Shown here: positions 11,841 to 24,631 of the stretch, in pieces
Position numbering within the stretch: the first letter of the stretch is position 1
Layout: each line of letters opens with the position of its first letter
From: Brachionus plicatilis
Taxonomy: Eukaryota; Rotifera; Eurotatoria; Ploima; Brachionidae
Length of the DNA: 64,000 nucleotides
NCBI GenBank assembly: GCA_010279815.1
Contig: QEOQ01000460.1
Location: 520,348 to 584,347, forward strand
Direction: 5' to 3'
The notes under the pieces: generated by a model
What the model was told of the DNA's origin: nothing
The model's input: only the letters and a program-made list of their open reading frames with translations
Database searches by the model: none
Program-made: the position numbers and the translations under genes

Positions 11841-13841
11841 TTTTATTTTTAAAAAATAATGATTTAAAAAATAAAAAAATTATAATTTGATTTTTAAATT
11901 TAAAATTGAATGAAATACAACTTAAATGACTTAAATGAGCATATTCCTTAAAATTAATTAACCGAACTCATTTTTTTTCAAAATGACATTGCTATATAAA
12001 TTTTTTCTAATCTCATCAACAGCTTTGAAATATCCTAAAAAATGAAAAAAGGATAAAAAAAACTCCATATCAATCTATCTTCTACTGTCCCATTAAAAGA
12101 AGAAGCATGATCAGCATCTAGAAACCGTAAATCCACATCTGATTTCGAAAAGATGCATTATTAGTACAAATTAAACATTTTCAAAAAATACTACACGCAG
12201 AAAGATTTAACATTTTGATTGAATTAAGAAAATACTATGATACAGTATTCTATCCAAAATTTAGCTTAATGAGACACATTGATAAAATATCCCTAATCTA
12301 CAATTTTCTTAATTTTTCAAATTTATTTGCTGGTTATCCCTAAAATGCGGAAAATCAGAACGGAAAATTGTTCCGAATTTTGATATACTAAAATACTGAA
12401 GCGGAAAGTAAAAAACAAAAATGCAGAATTGGAAAGATATGATTTTAAAATTTTGTTTATTAAAAAATTTTAGAAATTTTTTCAATGAGTATCAATTAAT
12501 GCCAAATCAGTATTTGTCAAAGTTATGAGGCCAAAAAAAGAAATCTTATGACTCTTACTAAATTAAAAGTAAAAGCTAAAGGCAATACTAAATCGTCTAG
12601 AAAATATAGAGAAAATTTTGAAACTGATATTGAAGTAATGAAATAATATTAATGGCTTGGTAATTCAAACAGCTTCTTTAAGACAACAAAGCAAAATGCA
12701 AATAGACTTGGTAGAATTTTTGATTTGACCTCAGCGTGTTGATAAGATTTTAAATACTAATCAATTGATTAATAAAACTGGGTTTAAGGTGATTTCAAAT
12801 ATTAAAGATGTTTATTTAAAAAACTATGCGAACAAAATGACAAATAACTTCTTATTTTGTAATGAGTTATTATGTTTAAAATATATTTTATCTATGCTAA
12901 ATTTAATATTTTTAATATTTTTGACTGTTAGGCTGTAAGGAAGCCCTGGCTCTCGTATCTTGTATTAACTTTTTCTAATAAAAATTTAGAAGATAGACTT
13001 AACATTTTGATCGAATTCAAAAAAAATTAATGTTTGTTTGTTGCTACCCAAATAATTTGACAAGTTCTATGATAGTTTAGAGTAAAAATAAAGGTTTTCG
13101 GAGAGTAAAACATAGGCTAGTAAAAAAAATACCAAAATCAGTAAATTTTTTGTTGGATAAAAATTGGAAAATTGTAATCGGTTGGATGATTCGATTTCTT
13201 TAGTCAAAAACTGTTAAAAAAAAACTGGACTAATTTATTTTTTCTCACGGCAAGAACAAACATAAAACTCTGTAAATACTATCTTTCATAGTGAGATCGG
13301 AGTTTTTACTCTACAGGATAAAACAATCATCTTTATTTTTCAGTATTTAGATATTTTTTTTATTGATTTTTTGAATGAAAAAACTTAAAATGTTTTAGCC
13401 ATTTTAAGGAAGAAAATGATCCTAAAAATCAATTTACTCAAATTAAAAATCAACTGACTAATTTTAACGCACAAATTCTTTGCGAACCTCTAAAATAAAA
13501 AATTTTCATCTAATAAATTTAAAAATATGCTATTTTTAAAATTAACGATTTTAAACTTAAAAAGCACATTTAATAATTTAAATTACCATCTTATTAATAA
13601 AAAGAAAAGCGAATTAATTTAAAAAATCTCTAAATTTTAAATAAAAACCTCTAACTCTTGATGTTTTCTTCAAATTTCACATATTATTAGAATTTTCTTA
13701 TAGCTTTTATACAGTAATTGACAGCTAATTAACTAGTTAATTACTGTAAATATCATCAATAAATACTATTTTTAGCTACAACTTATTTCCTTAAATTAAT
13801 AAAAAATAAGTTATTTTCTATTATCTATTATTAAATTGTAA
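11841..13841. other. Non-coding DNA with a faint decayed coding trace
   Basis: Mostly AT-rich filler. Between about 12548 and 12870 two short frames, separated by stops and a frame change, have a less biased residue mix (MTLTKLKVKAKGNTK and RVDKILNTNQLINKTGFK), which suggests a decayed coding sequence of unknown origin. Confidence 0.35.
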
Positions 13842-14032
13842 TTGAAATTCAAACACTTAAATGAAACAAATGCATCAAATGAACCTCCAAAAGGTATTGA
13901 ATCTGATGGTGAAATAGAATTTGATGCTATCTCTCAGTCGTCAAAAAGAATACGAGTAGACGAAACAAAGGAGTACTGTCCAGTATGCAACTCAGAAATG
14001 CGAAAAAAACGTTATTTGTACTGTCCAAACAA
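13842..14032 (+). other. Possible orphan exon or gene remnant with Cys pairs
   Basis: The open frame reads ...NETNASNEPPKGIESDGEIE... and ends CPVCNSEMRKKRYLYCPNKC, a C-x2-C-x11-C-x3-C zinc-ribbon-like arrangement. Residue use is unlike the surrounding AT-driven frames. A donor-like AA|GTGCAA follows the last Cys. An in-frame stop lies immediately upstream and no flanking exon could be joined, so it may be a lone exon, a transposon-derived fragment or a relic. Function not recognised. Confidence 0.35.
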
Positions 14033-14081
14033 GTGCAAAAATTTTTTTTTTTCTTTTTTAATTAGCTTATTTTTCAATTAA

Positions 14082-15460
14082 TAGCTCTTTTTTAATAAAA
14101 TATCTGATAATTTACTAAAATAGATACTTTTTTTATTAGACTAGAGTATTTTTAATAAAATAGATGAAAAAATAAAATTTAGCTTTTGTTTAATAATTTA
14201 GAGGAAAATTTTTATTTATTAGAGGTATATTTTAATATTTTAGAGATATGCAAAGAACATATGCCTAATTTTAATAGTAAAGAGTGAAAGTAATAGTTAA
14301 AAAAGATAAATAATAGCAAAGAAAATACACAACTAAATCCTTTCCATGATCTTCTTTTCCAAACTTAATAAAAATTTAAAATTTCAGACCACCAGCAATA
14401 TTTCGCTTTATCTAAACTTTGTGGCTTTCATACCAAACCAGTGCTTGTGGCAAATATGATATTTTGTTTAGAACTTTTTTTATAATGATTTTTCTATTAA
14501 CATATAAAAACTAAGTATTTAACTAAGTTTAGAAAAAATCAAAGGTTTTTCAACAAAAGGCTTTTGAAAAATAAAAATTTGGAGCTTAATTCTTAATTTA
14601 TTAAGTTGTAAATAAGTGTAGAAGATTATCTATTAGTTATTTGATTAAGATATTAACATTTAATAAAATTTATTTTAATTTTACTTACCGACGCAAAAAA
14701 TTTTATTTCTAACGTTTTAATTTGAATTATGTCATTTTTCTATGAGACAACAAAAGTAAGTATTTGCAGAAGCTGAATTTTGGTGATGATTGAATTTTTC
14801 AGTTCATACAATTTACAGTATTAATTTTAAACTTTCAGAAAAAAGTTATCAAATATTCATTTTTATTCTAAAATTCACAATTCCATTAACAAATTTCTTT
14901 TACAACTTAGTCTACACTGTAGTTTAAAAAAATTGACACTTTGAAAGTGTCAATTTTTTTATGATTAAACTTTTAATCAAACCAGTTATTTCATATGTGA
15001 AATAGTTATTTTATATTTTATTCTTAAGTATTAAATAAAAAACAATTTTCAAAATTCATTATATTTAAGTTGTTTAAAGCCTAAAAATGCTAACATGCAC
15101 ACAACACTAATATTTTGAAATGGTTTTCTTGTCTAAAAATATAGATCAAATCAATAAAATTATTTTTTTAAATTCAAAAAGATCCATCATTTTTTACATT
15201 CCAAAAGAAACTCTGCAAACTTAATTGCAATTTAAATTTTAAATATTAAAGCATAATACATTTTTCAGAGTTTTTTTTTTATGATTAGCACGCTTTTACT
15301 ATAAAATCAACCCTAACAATTTTTTCTTCCACCTTTCTGCATTAAACAAAATTTTTTTTTGAGACTTTTAAAATAATATTTACAATATTTTTACTCAATA
15401 AAAATACAACAGAATAGTATTTTTTTGTATTTTTTCTACTAAATTTTTCAAAATATATAT
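14082..15460. other. Non-coding DNA with repeat traces
   Basis: The segment 14821-14850 matches the right arm of foldback 1 (TTAATTTTAAACTTT then AGAAAAAAGTTAT), showing a third copy of that repeat family. A perfect hairpin lies at 14926-14960. No gene seen. Confidence 0.5.
14926..14960. repeat. Perfect 17-bp-arm hairpin
   Basis: AAAAAAATTGACACTTT, one central G, then its exact reverse complement. A perfect 17+1+17 palindrome; the arm ends are homopolymer A/T but the central GACACTTT is not. Confidence 0.8.
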
Positions 15461-16112
15461 AGTAGTAGTAGTAGTAATTTAAACTGTGTGCCATGGGTAT
15501 CCTTAGATCCCATGCAGAGCAACGTTTTCAAACGTTGCTCTATTACAGTTAAAGCGCTGATCGAGTTTATTCTTGAACGAGTTTACAGATTCTGCGTTGG
15601 CTACTTTGTCGGGTAAACAGTTCCAATGTTGAACTATCCTGTTTGTGTAAAAGTTAGAGCGCGCTCTGCAGTTTCTAATAATTTCTCGTCTATATCTGCG
15701 CCTGTGATTTGCTCTGGGCTCAACGCTTAATGGTGAAATGTGCCAATCAATTACTTCGAGTCTCTTTTCTTGTTTAAATTTTGTAATGAGATCGCCGCGG
15801 ATACGCCTATCGCTAAGAAGAGTGAGTCCAAGTATTTCTCGTCTTTTTTCGTAGATCAGGTGACAAAGGTTATCGGCAGCTTTAGTGGCTCTACGTTGTA
15901 CTTTTTCGAGCGTGTTAATGTCCGCTTTTAGATAGGGACTCCATAAAGGGACTGCAAACTCTAGTTGTGGTCTAATGTACGTTGTGTACAAGTTTTTCCA
16001 CAGTTTAGAATCTCGGGAAATAAAAGTGTTCTTAAGAATTGCCAACATACGATTACCTTTGGCTGCTGCATAATCGACTTGAGGTTTCCATCTTAAGTCG
16101 GCCGAGATGTTT
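15461..16112 (-). mobile_element. 5'-truncated L2/CR1-like non-LTR retrotransposon
   Basis: An intact frame runs on the minus strand from about 16112 to the stop at 15503. It encodes only the C-terminal part of a reverse transcriptase: WKPQVDYAAAKGNRMLAILK, then YIRPQLEFAVPLWSPYLK, EKVQRRATK, LTLLSDRRIRGDLI and a conserved C-terminal block ending FKNKLDQRF. The catalytic YxDD region is absent, so this is a 5'-truncated, dead insertion, yet it has no internal stop. After a short 3' untranslated stretch the element ends in a trinucleotide tail, (ACT)n on its own strand (15461-15476), as is usual for CR1/L2 elements, which end in microsatellites rather than poly(A). The intact frame suggests relatively recent insertion. 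Confidence 0.85.
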
Positions 16113-17669
16113 TAAGTATTAATTGATAAAACGACATTATTTATTCTTTTAAATAAATAAATAGGAGATGTTTTTTAATATATTAAATTTAGATAGCTAT
16201 GGAATATAAGGCTTTTTATTTATTAATTTTACTTAAAATAATAAAGATTACTGTTACGACTTCACAAGTTTAAAATTATAAATAAATCCAATATAAAATT
16301 TATTTGTTATGAACTATCCTAATTCAAAAGATGTTTCATTAGTTAAAAATCATTGAATTTTTAACTTAACAATTTCAAAGCAGATAAAATTAGTATTACT
16401 ATGTGACACATACAAGGATACAATTAAATTTATTATTCAGTTAATAAAAAATTTTAATGGATTATAATTATTTTGTTTTTGAAGGATTATTATATTCAAA
16501 TTTGAATTGAATACAGTATTTTTTTAGGTATAAAATTAAAACTTATAAGCAGTCTCAGAATTAGTTCTTAGAAGAACAGTCAATATTTGCGGTTTTAAAA
16601 AAACCACTGTACTTTATTTTTTTTTACTAAAAATTGGTAGTTTAGAAAAACTTTTAAATAAATATTAAAAATTTTTAGATGCATCATGGAATTATATTTT
16701 ATTGAGTTTGATTCATTAAAAAGTAAATCAAATTTTCTAATAATTGTAATAGAATTTAATTTTTTTCGTCGAAATTGAAATATTTTTCGTTCAAAATAAT
16801 TTATTTAGCAAATAAAATTTTAAAATTTCTCAATTTAATTAGGATTACAATTCAACTGCTCTTTCTTTGTTTTGCTAACTATAATTTAATAAAAAATAAA
16901 ATTAAGATACTTTTTGAATCAATCGAATTATGATGTGATTAAATTGAATCGATCTAATTTAGACAATCTAGAAACAAAGCTCACAGGAAGCATTGACAGT
17001 TATATTATTTTGAATTAAAAGAATAAAATTTATTCAAATTCAAAAAGCATTTTTTTAATTAAAACCAGGTATATTTATATTTAAGCTGTCATTTTCATTA
17101 GTGTTTAATTGATTTTTTTGAATCTAAATCAGAATTTTAATGAATTATTTTTGATCTATTTTTTTTTAAACTTCAGTCACATGTTTTCACCTCGTGAAAT
17201 AATTTTTGATGATGAAAAAATTGCTTACTGGTGCATCAAGTAAGTGCGTGTTCCTCGGAAAATTCTGGTTATGGTTTATCATGAAAAATTAACTAAATGA
17301 TAGATCTTATGTAAAAGATAAAAATAATTATTCATTTTTAAATTAGTTTTTTTTTAAATAATAAAACTTATTATAAATATTCAAGGTCTCTTTTTTTTAA
17401 TTTTACTAGATCATAATTTTAATTAAAACAAGGTTTCATCTCGTGTTCACTGATTTTCCAGAATCAAGCTTATTTGGAAGTCTTCTTTTCTGAGTTTGAA
17501 GACCAAACTGCACAGTTAGGATAGTTAATGAAAGTCAGTTTTACAATATTATTATTTAATTCAAAAAAACACCACTTGGGTGATGAAAGTAAAAAAATCA
17601 AGTTAGAAAAAAAAATAAAAAATTTGAAAAGTTAAATAGGAAAAAGTTAATTTCATTTTCTTTTCTTTT
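16113..17669. other. Non-coding AT-rich DNA
   Basis: No gene or repeat that can be supported; runs up to the assembly gap. Confidence 0.5.
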
Positions 17670-18005
17670 NNNNNNNNNNNNNNNNNNNNNNNNNNNNNNN
17701 NNNNNNNNNNNNNNNNNNNNNNNNNNNNNNNNNNNNNNNNNNNNNNNNNNNNNNNNNNNNNNNNNNNNNNNNNNNNNNNNNNNNNNNNNNNNNNNNNNNN
17801 NNNNNNNNNNNNNNNNNNNNNNNNNNNNNNNNNNNNNNNNNNNNNNNNNNNNNNNNNNNNNNNNNNNNNNNNNNNNNNNNNNNNNNNNNNNNNNNNNNNN
17901 NNNNNNNNNNNNNNNNNNNNNNNNNNNNNNNNNNNNNNNNNNNNNNNNNNNNNNNNNNNNNNNNNNNNNNNNNNNNNNNNNNNNNNNNNNNNNNNNNNNN
18001 NNNNN
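17670..18005. other. Assembly gap (336 N)
   Basis: A run of undetermined bases. An L2-like 3'-end match begins about 25 bases to its right, so the gap may hide more of that repeat. Confidence 0.99.
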
Positions 18006-18029
18006 TTTTATTTTTTATTAAAAAAGATA

Positions 18030-18100
18030 TTTTGGGTGGATACCCTGGGCAGTTCCGAAAGACGATAGCCTTCTTTCCAGCCCCATGTTAGGAAAGTGTT
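18030..18100 (+). repeat. L2-like retroelement 3'-end match
   Basis: GGGTGGATACCCTGGGCAG plus about 50 further bases similar to the copy at 3728 and, in its first part, to the 3' end of the L2-like insertion at 15.5 kb. It abuts the assembly gap. Confidence 0.4.
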
Positions 18101-18773
18101 CACGAAATTTTTACATATTGAAAAGTTGAAAAAATAAAAATTGAGTTTTTACTTTAAATTATAAACTGAAATTGTCAATTGACCAAAAGAGAAAAAATAA
18201 AAAAGTTTAAGTTATTCGATTTTATCAAAAATAGTTAGAAAACGGTTAGTTGTTGTGCTTCTTGGACTTTTCAATATTCGGAGAAGGCTTTGGTAAGTAA
18301 TATGTCTTGATATTGGAGAATGACCAATCTTATAATATCACAGGATTTATATATAAATGTATACTAGAAATACTAAAAATGTTTTTAATAATAAGAAACT
18401 GAACTTATCTGCATCACGATTACCAAAAGAAAATAACTTGGACATTTAAAATTAACAAAGCGGTCAGAATTTCTAGAGTCCCATTATTTTGGATAACCCG
18501 GGGAAGAAAATTTGAAAAAGATATGAAACTAACATGATGTAGATTGTCGAGCAGAAATAACCATTGAAAAAAATATGATTTTTTTTATTTATGTTTTTTT
18601 AATTTATTTAATTTACATTTAAGGTAATTTAATATAATTGAAAATTATTACTTTAAAAAATTGAAAGATACAACAAATTAGAAGATAAATAACAAATGTG
18701 AACAATTAATTATTTACTTTCTTATTTTTTCATAGTATTTAATTTTAATTTTACTTTTTATTTTTTAAATTTA

Positions 18774-18806
18774 AAGGAGCTCGGCATAGATATACAAATA
18801 ATATTT
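18774..18806 (+). repeat. Solo 3' end of the Jockey-like element (decayed)
   Basis: AAAGGAGCTCGGCATAGAT followed by an A/T-rich tail resembles the 3' end of the 39-40.6 kb retrotransposon (GGAGCTTTGGCTCGACCAGC then poly(A)) and the copy at 25588. Confidence 0.4.
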
Positions 18807-21800
18807 TTAAAAAATCTCTCATCAATCAGGTTTATTCTTTAACAATTTCCTTTTTCTAAATTAATCACTGTCAATCTATAATTCATTTTTTGTATTGATT
18901 TTACTTTTTGCAGTTCATATACCACATCTCCAATTTTTAATACGGTTTCTTGAACCCATATTCTAAATATAAGGAAACATGTGTTTTTAATTAATTTGAA
19001 ATTTGTTTATTTTTTTAATTAATATTTTGTGATTTTCCAATGTCACTTTTGAATAGTGTTTATAGAATTTTTATGACACAATATATTGATTTAAATCTTG
19101 AATCCATTTATTCTTTTATTTTAGATGCATTCAAAGATAAATTTGAAAAATAAATTTGTTTGTTATTTTTAAATTAACCAAATTAAAGAAATAATTTTAT
19201 TTATTAAATAAAAAATAACCTATACTTTTTTTTTAATCTAGAATAGCTTCATGTATTTGTACTGTCTAAATTCAGCTGTCAGCTAGCTATATAAATGAAA
19301 ATTTTATTTATACTACCGAAATCGGGCTATTTGTACATTATAAAAAATAAAATAGATTTGATTTTGATAGTGACTTATCGGGTAGGTCTTTAAATTAATT
19401 GTAAGACATTAAAATTCCAAGACGTGTTAAAAAACCATGAGAAAACGCTTCTTAGATTTGATAAAAATTAATAGATAAATTTCAAAGGTTTTATCCAAAA
19501 AGTATTTATTTTTTTTTTTAAGTTTAACTGCATGATAAAAATCTTTTTCAATTAAAATATCTTTCATTTACGTTAGAATATTTTTCTTTTGTCGATTCAG
19601 CTCCAATTATCAGTCTTTAAATCTGCAAATATTTTCACCAACAAAAAAAATAGTGGGGTTCTAACTTGAAGAAAAAAATGTTCGTATCATTTCAAAAGAT
19701 AGGCCTACTTGTGCATTTAGACACCTTTCTATTGAATTCGATTGACAAACTAAAAATTCACCGAAATCTACTAATGGAACTTAATTGTTCAAGTTAATTA
19801 ACAATTTTGTTGGTGACAATTTTGAGTGTTAAGCCAACAATGGGATGAATTATGTAAAGATATTTATCGATTTTACATTAACTCAAATTGGCCTTGCAGC
19901 CAGTTTGTCAAGGGTGGAAAATGTTCCATTTTTTTAGTGGCCAATTTAACACAATCTAATTTGATGTGATTTAGTTCTTATCGATAAAATTTTTCTTGTA
20001 AATTTAAATCTTATCTTTTGAATAACATGTAAAATTTAACGCATTTGTAATTGGGCTTTTTGCTTGGCGCCTTTTGCTTGCTCAAACTGATTGCAAACAC
20101 TTAACTTAATTAGCCTTCGAGCTTTCCAGCCTGTAATTATGTTTTACTTTTAGAAGCATTTAATGTGCACTAAACACCATTGTGAGGCTATAGTGAGTTT
20201 TAAACTGTATGACTATGAAAACAATTGCTCCCCTGTGATTACGAAATTAATATGCTCAATTTCGTGCTTGGATTTTGTTAAACATAACAAAAAAACAACT
20301 TTTAATTAGCTCAGTAGAAAAAATAATTAAAATCTTACAAAATAATTGCAAAACACTCCTTTATTCATTTACTAAGCCGACAATAGTTGATTTTTTGACA
20401 ATAAAAATCAATTTAAAAATAACTCCTAATTATCAGGTCTATCAAAGGGTCATGATAAAATATTATTGAATCTTTTGAAAATAGATTTGAATTTGCTAAA
20501 AAGTTATAAAAATATTTAAAAAAAAATCTGAAAATTAAAATTTAACTTATAGTTTCAAAATAATCGGATATGATTCAGAATTTAGATAAAAATATTGATC
20601 ATCTTTGGGAGTTTTTTGCATTTTTTACCATTTTTTTATTGATCGAGCAAAAATACACCAATTTCGAAAATTATGTCTAATTATTTGTGATATTTATTTA
20701 ATTTTTATTTATTTAAATTAAATTATAATAATTGGAAAATCATCTAGAGCAGTTTGAAGTGACACGGTTCTCTCACAAAAAATAAAGTCTACATAAAAAA
20801 GAATGTAGATCTATAAACAAGATTAATAAATTTATCAACGAAAAAATCAAATTGCTTCATTGCATATTAAATAGATTTATTTTTTTATATTTTATTGACA
20901 TTTGAGAATTAGCAGTCTAAGTTAAAAAAAAAAGTAAAAAAAATTAAATTGAAATTAATAAAATTTACTTTCAACAAATAATTTTAATTGAAAAAAATTA
21001 GATTGAAAAAATGATTATTTATTCTGATATCGACTATTTATTTTATTTTAAGCAAAAAAATGTGAAAGTTTTAGCCAGTTGACTTGGCATTTAAAGAGTT
21101 TATTTATTTGAGACTATGAATTTGTAAAAAATGCGTTGTTTACAGAATTTTATCTATTACTTTACCTCATTTACTTACTAACTTTAAATGTATCATCGAA
21201 AAGTAATGTGACAGTTCATAATTTTGTATCGCTGATCATAGAGAAAAAAGCGAAAAATATTTGATAATTTTAACTATTAAAAATAAGGCAGCTATATTTT
21301 ACCATAATTAAAATAATCATATCCAATAAACTCAATTATACAGAGATTTTCTTTAAAAATTTTTAAATAAAAAAATTAAATAATTGAAAAAAGTAAGGTA
21401 TTTAGAAAAAAAAGAGAATAATTTAAAAACTTAACCATTTTAAATTACACATTAATCTCATTAATTAACAATTATGAGAAGAGGAAAAAGCATTAACCTC
21501 CATTTACTTTAAATTCTTAAATTACACAGCAATAAGCAAATTTTAGAGAAAAAATCTAGAAATTTAGATTCAACTAAATTTAAAGAATATAATAATGTAA
21601 TATAATCGAAACCCCTAAAACTCCAGTGGTTTGTATTATCTTCTTCTGTTCTCTCTCCATTTGAATCTATCCATCGCTATGCGCCTTAACCCCTCATCTG
21701 TGAGTCGGTCTGAGCAACCAGCAAACATCCTAGCTATTTGACTTTTGCATGAGTGCTTCCTGGCGCCTCTCTTTGCCTGACCATGTCGTATTTCCAGAAT

Positions 21801-22198
21801 ATTTTTATACATTTTTCATTAATCACTTGAACAGACCAAACTAAATTGAACTTCTTATTTTTATTGCTCAAATCTCATTCAATAGCTTGTAAAACAAATT
21901 TCAATCTAATTGCAAAAAAAAAGAGAAAAAAAATTATATTTTTTAATATTTTATTTTTGAATTTAAATTAAAACATTTACAATAATAAACGATAAAATAA
22001 AAAAAAAACTGAAACAATTTATAAAAATAGAAAAAAAAAATCAATTTTTAAAAAATTTTTAACATTTAAAATTACACAGCTCTTTAGATTTTAGAATAGG
22101 AAATAAAAACAATAAACCACATTTAATTTAAAATCTTAAATTAAACAGCAACACAAACATTAAAATTTAATTAAAACTGGGACAATCGCAAACTAATA

Positions 22199-24493
22199 TT
22201 AATAACAAATAACTTGATCATAATCGCGACCGGTCGACGCACCTCCATTCGAAGTGACTTCATTACTGGCAGTGGAACTAGCGGCACTCGCTTGCGACTG
22301 ACTTGCCAGATTAAAAAAGTGATGATGATGCAGCTGCTGTTGCTGTTGCTGCTGGTGCAGGTGCTGACCAACTTGGCCATTGATGGACTGTTTTTTGCTT
22401 AATAAATAGTTTGGCGAGAACGAGCTGGACAATGGCGACAAATTGTTGCAAGAGGAGCTTGAGGAGCTGGACTGAGTGGGCGACTGATTGAACTGCGCGG
22501 GCTGATTGTCCCTGAGAGACGCGGCAGTGGCGGCGGCAGCAGCTGCGGCGGCCACGGCGGCCACACTCGAGTGCGGCATGTACGAGTGGCCGCTAAACAC
22601 AGGCATGGTGTGAAAGGGCGCGCAGAACTCCTGGCCGCCATTTAGGTACTGGCTGTCCTGGCCCGCATAGCCCTGGTACTGGTACGCCTGGTTGGCCGAC
22701 TGGCTAAAATTGAAGCCGAAGTCGAACTGGCCGGGCGGCACGAACGTCGACGCACTAGAGCTTGTCGACAATGGCGAGCCTGAACTCTGCGCCTGTGACT
22801 GTTGAGGCGCCGACGCCAATTGTGACTGGGCTGTGTACTGCGAGTCCGCTTTTTGGTTGAACAAAAAGGACGCGAACTGCAAGTTGACCGAGTCTCTGGC
22901 CGCGTCTTTGTTGCTGCGTCTGCTCACGCTTTGCTTTCTATTTCTCGTTTGTATATTCTCTTTTTTCATTGTGATTGGACGATCCACCTTTTTTTTTAAA
23001 AGAAAAAAAATTAATTTTTTTGTTTTTAAAAGAACTTATAATTTTTTATTATTCTATAATCAAATTAAAAAAAAATTAATTTTTTTGGTTTTTAAAGAAT
23101 CAATATTTTTATATTATTTTTATATCATCTAATTTTTAAAAAAATATTTTTTACAAATCCCCGTTTTTTTTCGGGAATTATTTTTTTTTTAATAAAAAAA
23201 AATTTTTTCTTTTCTAATTTTTAAAAGAACTTATATTTCTATTCTATTATCTAATAATAAAAAAAAATAAATTTCGGAAGAAAAAAAAAATATAAAATTT
23301 CAAATTATTAATGCTCGAATTTTGAATGAATTAATCCGAGTGTGAGTAAATTAATTAATTAAAATTGATTCCAATTGTAAGAGCATTTCTCTTCTTCTTA
23401 ATATCCTGCTTATCAATTCGATCTAACTCTTTGACTAATGATATTATTTTCCTAGTATAAACAACAACAACAACAACAATAACAACAAGCACACAAGATG
23501 CCTATCTAAGTATCTATTTAATTTCTATTTTGCGTAATTGAATATGGAAATTGGGTAATTGGATATTGGGCTTACTTTGTGGAGTTTTTTGTAGAGGCCA
23601 CAGGCGTTGCATACGGGCAGTCCGTCGCCATTGCGTCGCCACAAAGTGGTCGTGTACGTTTGACAATTGGAGCAAGTGATGCCGGTCTTTTTGACTGTGG
23701 TCAAGCGGCGCTTGTTCGGCTTGATGAGCGGACGATTGTGTCCGTTCATTTTGTGGTAGAGGCCGCACGCATTACACAAGTAGTTGCCGTTGGTGTCGCG
23801 TCGCCACAGCGGCGTGTACGTCGCCTTGCAATTCACGCACTCGCGCCCATCGTCCAGCTTGGTCTTTTTGTTCGAGTTGGCCTTTAGCGGCGACAAAGAC
23901 GAGTTGTCAATCGAGCTGTTGGAGGCGGCCGACGACGACGAAGTGTTGTTCGAGTCGGTCTGCTCGGTCTTGATGTCAGCCGGCTTGGCCGCGGCGCCAT
24001 GGTACTGGAAGTTGTACTGATAGGCGTGCATGAGCTGCTGGTGGTGGTGATGGTCGAAGCTGGGCGTCGAGTTCAAGTAGTCGGCGGCGGCCACGGCCTT
24101 CGAGGGGGACTCGTTCAGCTTGTCCTTGTGGTCGGACTCGTCCTCCTCCGAGTGGTTGAGGTCGTCTTCGGAGGCCGACGACGACGACGAGATGGAGGAC
24201 GAGGCCGACGGGGCCGTCGTGTTCAGCGAGGGCGCCAGGGCGCCGTAGTACGCCGGCGGGACTTGAGCGCGCGACGCCGCCGTCTGCCACTGGTTCGCCT
24301 CGCTCACTCCGTGCAGCCAGTACGGGTTCTGCAGTTGGGAATAGGGCAGGTTGCGGTAGTAGTTGTCGGCCGAGTAGTAGGCCTGGTAGTAGTGTTGCTG
24401 CGGGTCCGCCGTGGCGCCCCCGCTGCCGTAGTACGGCTGGCTCGACAGGCTGTTTGTCTGAGCGCCATTTGATGTCGAGGATGTATCAATCAT
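22199..24493 (-). CDS. GATA-like: GATA-class zinc-finger transcription factor (GATA1/2/3 type)
   Basis: Nuclear sequence-specific regulator that binds WGATAR. Two exons: 24493-23576 (306 aa) and 22987-22199 (262 aa plus stop), joined by a 588-bp intron with GT-AG ends (phase 0), total 568 aa. Both fingers are in exon 1: residues 219-243 (CVNC-x17-CNAC) and 274-298 (CSNC-x17-CNAC), with LWRR in each and HNRPLIKP between them. The basic arm crosses the splice junction (YKKLHK | [18 protein letters not shown]). QTRNRK and NRPLIKP fit the GATA1/2/3 class better than GATA4/5/6 (QTRKRK). The N-terminus is rich in Tyr, Ser and acidic residues; the C-terminus has poly-Ala, poly-Gln and poly-His runs. 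The coding sequence is far more GC-rich than its surroundings. The ATG follows an acceptor-like TTTTTTATAG 17 bases upstream, so a 5' exon or trans-splicing is possible. Confidence 0.95.
23459..23488. repeat. (AAC)n microsatellite in the GATA intron
   Basis: Nine or so AAC units with one interruption, inside the single GATA intron. Confidence 0.85.
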
Positions 24494-24604
24494 TTTTTAA
24501 TTTTATTTTCTATAAAAAATAATCAAATAAAATAGAGGAAATTGAGAATAAAAAAAGAAAAATTTTTTTTTTTTTGGAAAAAAAATTAATAAGCTGGAAC
24601 AAAT

Positions 24605-24631
24605 GAGAGAAAGAGAGAGAGAGAGAGAGAA
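24605..24631. repeat. (GA)n microsatellite upstream of GATA
   Basis: Purine dinucleotide run about 120 bases upstream of the GATA start codon; may lie in the 5' untranslated region or promoter. Confidence 0.8.

Larger units (their letters stand above)
18006..22198. other. Non-coding DNA downstream of the GATA gene
   Basis: Contains retroelement 3'-end matches at 18030-18100 and 18774-18806, and two stretches that are richer in sequence complexity than the AT filler (about 19840-20170 and 21620-21800). No exon found. Confidence 0.5.

Noticed and set aside
22399..22641. Minus-strand alternative frame within GATA exon 2
   Set aside because: Pro/Arg/Ser shadow of the poly-Ala coding frame.
23999..24472. 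Long plus-strand frame opposite GATA exon 1 (157 codons)
   Set aside because: Arg/Val/Gly-rich shadow of the GC-rich GATA exon; the minus-strand frame has both zinc fingers.
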